Source: Nothophaeocryptopus gaeumannii
Lineage: Eukaryota > Ascomycota > Dothideomycetes > Mycosphaerellales > Mycosphaerellaceae
Length of the DNA: 64,000 bases
Assembly: GCA_031771865.1 (NCBI GenBank)
Contig: JASISA010000003.1
Span: 372,001 to 436,000 of the forward strand
Direction: 5' to 3'
Made by a program: the position numbers and the translations under genes. Every line of letters begins with the position of its first letter. The stretch's first letter is position 1. The notes under the pieces are model-generated. The model was not told the origin of the DNA, ran no database searches, and saw nothing but the letters and a program-made list of their open reading frames with translations. Shown in pieces: positions 57,204 through 64,000 of the stretch.

Positions 57204-57270
57204 GTATTCGAGAAATTTATACTAGAAGGGGTATAGCCTATAGCTAGCTCGAATACATTTATTATTATTA
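57110..57270. repeat. (TAA)n microsatellite with facing LINE 3' ends
   Basis: About 30 TAA units (57110-57200), then AAATGTATTCGAG, the reverse of the LINE 3' end, then ~50 bp ending CTCGAATACATTT and (ATT)n, the same end in plus orientation. Both LINE pieces are only tens of bases long. Confidence 0.75.
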
Positions 57271-57937
57271 TTATTAGACGACTACACTTTATATATATAT
57301 ATACGTGTATTATTACTACTATATATACTACTACTACGACTCTACTAATATAAGCTTACCTATACTAAGTTCGACTCGCGTATAGTAACTCTATAATATT
57401 ACTATATTGCAATTAGAGCGATATTAATCGATTAATTATTAGTAACTCTAGGCTTAGCTAAAGTTTATCTGGATCTCTAATATCGTACTAGAGATTATAA
57501 CGCTTACGTAAGCGATAATTAGTAGGATATCCGTATAGTACGCACGTACGTATATATAATAAGGCTAAGTAAAGTACTCTTTCCTCTACTAAGTAGGCGA
57601 TAGACTAATAGCTAGGGGGTTTAACGAGGCTTCTTAGTACTCTACGACGATAAAGTATACCTAATTAGAGTAATAATTAATAACTATTAATATAGGAGTT
57701 TATAGAGTTTCGGTTATATACTATAGGGGCATAGTATTAAAAGAGAGGCGCCTATAAGGAGTTGGATTAGTAAAGGCCTAAGCTTAGGGCCTAAGTATAT
57801 AACTATACCTTAGGTAATAGTTAGTAGGCTTAGTAATCCTCCTTATTAGGTCTATATACTATATATAGCCTAGACTCCTTATCGAATATATACTCTTTAT
57901 AACTAGCCTCTAACTACCTATTTATTTACCGTATTAC

Positions 57938-58515
57938 ACTACTACCCTATAAGATATAATAGTAGTTAAAGACTCTAAGTAATACGTACGAGTTTAGGTC
58001 TTAGTCTAGGCTTATTAATAACGCTATTACTTAGTCTCCTATAATAGCCTAAAATAGCTTCTCCTAGCTTATAAAAGGTACTAAAGTAATACTATATTAA
58101 AATACGCTTTTAGCTACCTATATTAGCGAGCTTAAATAGTAATTAGATATAATAATAAAGCGAAAAGTATATAAGAGGAAGTAGATCTAGTATAGAGGTA
58201 TAATAGAGTATAGTATAGGGTTAGCTAAGGTAGCTACTAAAGCGTCTATAGCTACTTAGTAGTTAAAGAAGACTCGTAGGTTAGGTAGTCTTAAATAGGC
58301 CTAGCTAGCTATATAGTATTATAGTAGCTATAGAGAGATTAGGTATAACGCTCGAATATACTAAAAGGATATAGAAGAGTCTTCTAAATCTAATAAGAGT
58401 ATAATATACATAGGTTCTCTATTTAATAGTAATAAAAATAAATAATCTATAATACGAGTTAGTTATACTAAGAAATTTTAACTAGCTCAATAGTATAACT
58501 AGCTTAATAGTAGAA
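57938..58515 (+). mobile_element. Fot1/Pogo-type fragment, 3' portion
   Basis: Reverse-complement match to about 35979-36550 of the complete element, including its terminal inverted repeat, which ends GTAGAA then TA at 58516-58517. The transposase core and other end are absent. Heavily RIP-mutated. Confidence 0.7.
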
Positions 58516-59124
58516 TACGTTAGTAGTAGTAGGCTATATAAACTAAGATATCGCGAGATTACTAGAGAGGCGCTTTTAATAGTATTAATACTAATACTAA
58601 TATTAGTATAGTTAAGAAAAATAAGAAAAGGAAGAAAGAAGAAGATATAATAGAGTAAGTAGGCCTTTAAGTAAAGAGAATAGGAATACTTATAATAGCT
58701 ATAATATTAGTATTACTAAAGATTAGTAAAAAGGCGTATACGGCTTACTATTATTAAGCTATTTATAGCTAATAATAGTAGTAAGCTATATATACTCGCT
58801 ATAAGTATAATACGAAAGGTTTAGTAGTTAGGCGAGGCCTAACGCGATTAATATAGCTGAATAGGTGTGCAATGTATCATGTGAGGTTGAAGCTGAAGTA
58901 ACGTTATGGCAACTAGTCACATACAGGGCGCTGCCGAAGGATCGAGAGCGGTCGCACGGGACATGTTTCTTCCGTGGTCGGTCGGTCTTGTCAAGGCGAT
59001 GACGACGCGGGGCTCAGCACAGCAGCATTCACGCACGTGGGCTCTTTGTCTGCGGTACATAATTTGGTGGTAGGCAACACACAAGAAATTGCATCCTCTG
59101 ACCCTACATTTTCACAATCCCACC

Positions 59125-60114
59125 ATGGCAGACTACGCACCACCGACTGGCCCGCCTCCGCCCAAGGTGCCGGACGGCTACAAAGCGGTATGGAATGATC
59201 AATATAAGGAATGGTAAGCAGTAACAATGGCCAGCTTGTAGCTTGCTCTGACGATGTGAAGGTTCTACGTCAACATATACACCAAACAATCGCAATGGGA
59301 CAAGCCCACTGAGCCCATGTACGGCCCACCAGGCGGCGGCGACGCACCTCCGCCCGGCCCTCCGCCGACCTACGATCACTCCGCCAGCAAGCCGACAGGT
59401 CCCGAGAAGGGCAACCTGGCCAGCAATAACCCCTACAATCCAACTGGAAATGGTGCAAGTGTTCCAGGCGGCAGTCATGACCTGAGCGAAGACGAGAAGC
59501 TTGCGCGACAACTGCAAGACGAAGAGAATGCGAGGGCGCAAGGAGGTGGAAGCACCAGTCGCGGAGCGAACGACGGCTACTATGGTCAAGGCGGCAGCGC
59601 ACCGGCATACGGACAACAGCAGGGCGCATACGGCCAACAACAAGGCGGCGCATATGGCCAAAGCCCGTACGGCACAACAGGAAGCAGCGACCAAGACCGA
59701 GGGAAGAAGAGCGGCGGACTTTTCGGAAAACTAGCCAGCAAGCTCGGTGGTGGCTCGTCTTCAAAACCCGGGTACGGCCAACAATACCCGCAACAAGGCT
59801 ACGGTGGAGGATATCCTCAGCAGCAGCAATATGGCGGATACCCACCACAACAAGGCTATGGAGGCTACCCACAGCAGGGCTATCCTCCACAAGGAGGGTA
59901 CTACGGCCAGCAGCCACAGAAAAAGCACGGAGGTATGGGCGGGATGGGAGGAGTGGCACTCGGTGCCGGAGCTGGTCTGCTCGGTGGCGCGCTGATTGCG
60001 GATGCGATTGATGATCATGAGGATCATGAGCAGCAGGAGGCGTATGATCAGGGGTATGATAATGGACAGGATAATGACTTTGGCGGAGGTGATGATATGG
60101 GTGGGGACTTCTAA
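59125..60114 (+). CDS. WW-domain protein, Wwm1-like
   Basis: Model: join(59125..59213, 59262..60114), 313 residues. The WW domain lies at about 14-46, VPDGYKAVWNDQYKEW before the intron and FYVNIYTKQSQWDKP after it; the first signature Trp is Tyr19, the second is Trp42, and the closing Pro45 is kept. Then follow a Pro/Gly stretch, an acidic helix DLSEDEKLARQLQDEE, and a long Gln/Gly/Tyr-rich repeat (YGQQQGAYGQQQGG, then PQQGYGGYPQQ units) that is prion-like. The C-terminus is a Gly/Ala hydrophobic patch (LGAGAGLLGGALIADAI) and a Asp/Gly-rich end. This order matches yeast Wwm1, which binds the metacaspase Mca1; by inference this is a cytosolic adaptor around metacaspase or stress granules. Confidence 0.85.
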
Positions 60115-60466
60115 GGAAACCGAAAAGGGAGAGACTGGATGGGATGGAGCTGGTCTTCTCTTATGAGTATGTACACGATTGTAATGTTTTGCATGATTGA
60201 ATGGACCTGGCCTGGAGACAGGAATTCATCATAGGGTTCTTGCGTTTCGCGAAAGCATTGCTCAACAGCCTGGATGCTCAGCCGCTGCGGGATGTAAGAC
60301 AGGTCTTGATGTTCCGAGGACACTTGGACTTCTGATACGAATTTGCATGCTGGAGACTAAGCTTTGAGGACAGGCCAGCTCGATCATACGTATGGCTTGA
60401 CAGCTGTCAAGATGCTTCTCTTTCGCGTATGCAACTTCTACGCAACTCAGATCGCACTCAGCCCCT
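60115..60466. other. Intergenic, no gene seen
   Basis: 3' UTR of the WW gene and promoter of the next. Confidence 0.45.
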
Positions 60467-61561
60467 ATGGCAGCGCAATTCTGGAGGGATATGAAGTCGT
60501 GGATCCTACCTCCCAAAACCACCATAGCAACAAAAGCCGAGCAGGTACTAGCAGAAGCACTCTCGTTGAAACCTTTGCCCACAGAGTATCTCAGATCGCC
60601 GGATGCTCCAGGGGAGCCCCGCCACATCGGAGAAGGCCAATGTGGAGTGATATACGCTCTCTCCAAGCAACACGACGGGAAAGTGGTAAAGAGAGCCAAG
60701 GAAGGTAAATCTCACTCACTTCGACAAGGCTTTCATGTGCACAGGCAAATTGAAGAGAAGTTCTCTCAACTACCTCCCGCAAAAAGGCCAGAGGGAATCA
60801 ACATCCCAACCCTGGGAGGATGGATCGACTCTGACGATGACTTCTGGAAAACGAACCTCACTTTTCCTCCACCAACGAAAAAGGGCTTAACATCCTCTCG
60901 AATCAATGCCCTCCCTGAGCAGATCCGCCAAACTCTCTTCGACAGATTCGCACCTCCACATTTCAGAAGTAAACCGGAGAGGAAGCGCCAACTGGCGGAA
61001 GAGAAGAATCAAGATTGTCTTCTTCGTCTATATCTCGGCAAAAGGGAGCAGCGAAAACCTTCGGAAAGTTTCAGACTGAGGAATTTTGATCTTAGGGTTA
61101 ATGAGATGGAAGATCTGGATCTGCCTGTCGGGTATTTTGCGGACATGATGGCTGGGACTGTGGCGTTTTTGCATTGGGGTGTGAGTCTTGATGTGGATGA
61201 TGTGGAGTTTGTGCTTGGGATGGCGCCTTCTGTCCAGTAGTCTCCAGATGCCAGCTCCAACGATACAGAGGAGAGGCGACTCGGGATCTGGCTACTTGAC
61301 TTCAATCAATGTCAGATATTTGAGAAGAACGAAGCCGGGATGAAGCAATTGGTTGATGGGTTCTTCTGGAATGATCCGTACTATCCAAGACCGTGGACTG
61401 GGAAGGGGGACAAGAAGGCCCGGAGGCTCTGGGATACTTTTAGGAGGGCGTACCTAGATGCCAGTGCTTTCTATGAAGGGAATATGGCTGAGGGGTTTGT
61501 GAAGGCTGTAGAGTCAAGGGCTGACAGGCAGGCAAGGAGCTTGACATTGCTTGAGCTCTGA
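60467..61561 (+). pseudogene. DUF3669-like protein with one internal stop
   Basis: A 365-codon frame with TAG at codon 258 (61238-61240). Before it: IGEGQCGVIYALSKQ, a P-loop-kinase-like strand, VVKRAKEGKSHSLRQGFHVH, and VAFLHWGVSLDVDDVEFVLG; after it: LGIWLLDFNQCQIF and NDPYYPRPWTG, the C-terminal marks of this fungal family with a degenerate protein-kinase-like fold. Both halves are well preserved, so the stop is recent. CAG to TAG or TGG to TAG would each do. An intron from gtgagt at 61180 would remove conserved residues and does not solve it. Function of the family is unknown. Confidence 0.65.
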
Positions 61562-61861
61562 TGATCATGTCAATTGCCCTTCTCCTCTTGGGAAGGACAT
61601 GAAACATATATTGCTTAGCGTCTCGACGAGGAAGCGTCCGCCCGGGGCGATCACTTTCCAAACCCGCCGTTTCAACATGGTATGAGGGGCCTTTTCTCCT
61701 TCAGCGCTGAAATGATCGAGCCCATTCGCCCGCAAACCTTTCTCCGTCTGGACTTTGGACGTAAGCAAAACGAATGATGAGCCCTCGATATCGTACACCT
61801 GAGTAAACATGTTACCTACGTCAAGGGAGTTGAAAGGTCGATTTCGTCAACTTGAAAAAGC

Positions 61862-63398
61862 ATGACTGACAACGAGCAGAAGAACGTTGCACTGCGCCGC
61901 TGGCTCAACTGGAGTCCATTCCTATCTCCGACGCATCGAACTCGACGACAGAACATCTTACAGTCAGCTACTGATCGGAGTCGTCAATGCCATCTGCTGG
62001 ATTGGCGTCAGAATCGGTGCTTTCTTCGTTGGCTGGCTGTCTGATCGCGTGGGTCGTCGCAAAGCAATACTCACTACTGCCGCATTGTATGCTTTATGCG
62101 TTATACTGCTCCTGGCCGGCTTGTAGACTTTGGTAGGGCGCTCTCGTTGAGATTTCCGAACGGACTTGCGGCAACTGGCACTCTGGACTCACTCGGGATC
62201 AACTACACCGCCGATACGGCCAGTCATGATCGCAGAGGACGTGGATCGGACTCGAACATGTTGCAGCATGCATCGGAGCATCTCTGTTCTACATCACTGT
62301 CTACGGACTGGGCCAAGACACAACTTCTGAGGTCGTTTGGAGATTTCTACTGGCGTTTCAGCTCGCATCTGCACCCATGGTTATCTCTGCGGTCTTCTTT
62401 CTGCCGAAGTCGCCTCGATTCCTTATCAAGGTTGGCCATTTTAGGGAAGCTCTCGAGGTTCTCAATATTGTCGAAACGCTACCAATGGATAATGAGACCT
62501 ATCGAGAAGCAGCTGTCTCAAATGAGATCCCGGCTACTCAACAGACGCTTGAGGATGAACACCTCCACAACTCATCCACGGGATACCTGAAGGTGCTATT
62601 ACTACAAGACCGCCATTCGACTCCACGTCGCACCTGGTCCGCGATATTCATCCGATCCTCCGCACCGATGCTAGTTGGCTTCGGCTTCGCTAGGGATGAC
62701 AGCAAGATGCAAAGTTACGATCACTTACGAAAAGCCGCACCTCCTATCTTGTTCAACAGCCTCTCCCTCTCCTCCTCGCTGAACTCCTGATAGTCCTCTT
62801 CTTTCGCCTTCGCGAGACCTTTCTTCTCCTCCCTGCTTTCCGGTGTCGGAACATTGACAAAAGCAACGTTTTGCTGCACTGGTGCTTTCATTTCGGATCG
62901 TATAGGTCGTCGCAAAGCGATGACTATTGGAGCGGCTGTCTGCGCTTGTCTCCTCTGCTTGATGGGCGTGTGTGAATACTTTGTGGCGAACTTTAATGAG
63001 GGGGATCCTGGTCGAGCGAAACACTACGGCTCGGCGACTCTCGGTATGCTCCTGCTATGGAACGTTATACATGGATTCACTTGGGGTGAGTCGTCGACCT
63101 GTTTTCGACACATCGTATGCTGAACTGATACTATTCTCAGTTGAACAACCCTTCACCTACCCCAGCGAGATTTTCCCAGCCCGATCTCGGGCGAAGGGAA
63201 GCTCCTTTGGCATCGTCGGTTTTACGAGCGGCGCGTTTCGACGCAACATGAACCCCACGTATAGGTTTGCTTCCATTAGCTACCGCGCGTAATATATGAT
63301 CGCGGGTTTCAGTTTCTCCGTTTCACTCGTCATGTTCTTCTCCATGGAGGACACTGCGAACAAGACGCTAGAGGAAATTGATCAGTCGTTTGATTGAG
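61862..63398 (+). pseudogene. Sugar transporter (MFS), heavily decayed
   Basis: Fragments in changing frames follow the order of a sugar porter: LLIGVVNAICWIGVRIGAFF then GWLSDRVGRRKAIL; after a degenerate stretch ACIGASLFYITVYGLGQDT and SAVFFLPKSPRFLIKVGHFR; then GAFISDRIGRRKAMTIGAA and LLLWNVIHGFTW, an intron (gtgagt near 63087 to cag near 63140), VEQPFTYPSEIFPARSRAKG, and the end MIAGFSFSVSLVMFFSMEDT with TLEEIDQSFD. Several frameshifts and stops. The middle (about 62720-62870) is replaced by unrelated sequence that is open on the minus strand. Confidence 0.8.
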
Positions 63399-63844
63399 CG
63401 AGCGGGAGCGTTTCTGGGAAAGGGGCGTCGCGATGATGACACAGGACTCTCAAATCACACTCCTTGTGTTATCGTCGTATCATATCGCTGCTTTTGAGAA
63501 CCACGCCTAGTCGTTGTATTACGTATAGAAATAGGCACTGCTCCTTCGCGTTTTCGCTTCCAGCACTGTGCTTCTCATCCGTAGAAGCCTCTTTACGATA
63601 CACTACTAGCATGTTATAGCTCTTATTCGCCGCAAGTGTCGTCCAATCCGCAAGATTATAACGGGAAGGCACTGCTTTTGGTCTATCTATTTCATGCTGG
63701 TCGTATGTGACAAGGTCTCAATCATCCCTTTGATTGAATTTCATCCCTTCTCGATACCTGACATTGCACCTTGTAATGTACAAAACGCCCAAAATTTGGT
63801 CGTGTCATCTCTCCCCACAGTTCCATCGCCCCTTCTACGTCTCC
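63399..63844. other. Intergenic, no gene seen
   Basis: AT-richer 3' region between the decayed transporter and the minus-strand gene end. Confidence 0.4.
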
Positions 63845-64000
63845 TTAGTCGACAGTTCTGATGGTCTTGAAAGTGGTGGACTCGTGGGCAGATGTGTGAG
63901 GAGGCTCCGAAACTTGGATAGGGTTGGTGATGACTCCCGCTGTGCTCATGGTCGGCTTTGAAGGGCTCCCGGTGTCGCGAGCGCCGCCAGTTTTATGGCA
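63845..64000 (-). CDS. C-terminal end of a gene leaving the window
   Basis: Minus frame open from the window edge to a TAA at 63845-63847, about 51 residues including GVITNPIQVSEPPHTSAHES and TFKTIRTVD at the end. Strong C bias at third codon positions supports real coding. No domain visible in this tail; gene identity depends on sequence beyond 64000. Confidence 0.4.
   Translation of the reverse strand, partial: CHKTGGARDTGSPSKPTMSTAGVITNPIQVSEPPHTSAHESTTFKTIRTVD

Larger units (their letters stand above)
56360..58935. mobile_element. RIP island bounded by perfect 37-bp inverted repeats
   Basis: Left end 56360-56396 and right end 58899-58935 are exact inverted copies (outermost GGCAGCGCCCTGTATGTG). 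GAAG stands just outside each end (56356-56359, 58936-58939). Everything between is AT-rich and RIP-mutated, while the end repeats are not. The interior holds a (TAA)n run, two facing LINE 3' ends and a Fot1-type fragment. It may be a DNA transposon filled by later insertions, or two copies of one end of such an element left by rearrangement. No transposase of its own is readable. Confidence 0.65.

Noticed and set aside
61180..61237. Intron removing the stop in the DUF3669-like gene
   Set aside because: It would delete the conserved DVDDVEFVLG stretch and leave the TAG in place directly after the acceptor.
1..64000. tRNA or rRNA genes
   Set aside because: Looked for tRNA B-box-like GGTTCGAATCC words and conserved rRNA segments; none convincing by eye.

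Overview
The window reads as nuclear DNA of a filamentous ascomycete (Pezizomycotina). The genes carry 45-60 nt GT-AG introns with CTAAC-like branch points. There are two Zn(II)2Cys6 regulators, and repeats show CpA-to-TpA decay typical of repeat-induced point mutation (RIP). Species and class cannot be set from the sequence alone. I saw no tRNA, rRNA or CRISPR. Exon joints were placed by eye from frame, splice signals and family knowledge.

Layout. 0-5 kb: an MFS sugar transporter (+) converging on a secreted GMC flavin oxidoreductase (-). 5-16.8 kb: gene-poor, with a MITE-like element at 5.5 kb, a small secreted protein, a disordered 467-residue protein, a hypothetical one-TM protein and a decayed Pro/Gln-rich gene. 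16.8-20 kb: an SRPBCC-fold gene broken by one stop, then an alpha-glucoside-type MFS transporter. 20.5-41 kb: an AT-rich RIP island with no intact gene, built of a Tad1-like LINE family (one near full-length copy with target duplication, one young 5'-truncated copy, one rearranged copy), Fot1/Pogo-type DNA transposons, probable LTR debris, a ~180-bp tandem repeat and a row of hairpins.

41-48.3 kb: what looks like a dying catabolic cluster. It holds a broken MFS permease, a Zn2Cys6 regulator, a frameshifted HpcH/HpaI-type aldolase, a truncated D-2-hydroxyacid dehydrogenase and a second Zn2Cys6 regulator. The two regulators look intact while the permease and both enzymes are broken. 48.6-56.2 kb: a membrane-anchored S33 serine peptidase, a broken alpha/beta hydrolase, a Git3-like seven-TM receptor and a secreted yellow/major-royal-jelly-family protein. 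56.4-58.9 kb: a second, smaller RIP island bounded by perfect 37-bp inverted repeats. 59-64 kb: a Wwm1-like WW-domain protein, a DUF3669-like gene with one internal stop, a heavily decayed sugar transporter, and the edge of a further minus-strand gene.

The recurring theme is transport, sugar and sugar-acid use and secretion next to repeat islands, with many broken genes around those islands. Several breaks are single TGG-to-TAG or CAG-to-TAG changes, the kind RIP leaking from the islands would make. Sequencing error cannot be excluded for the frameshifts.
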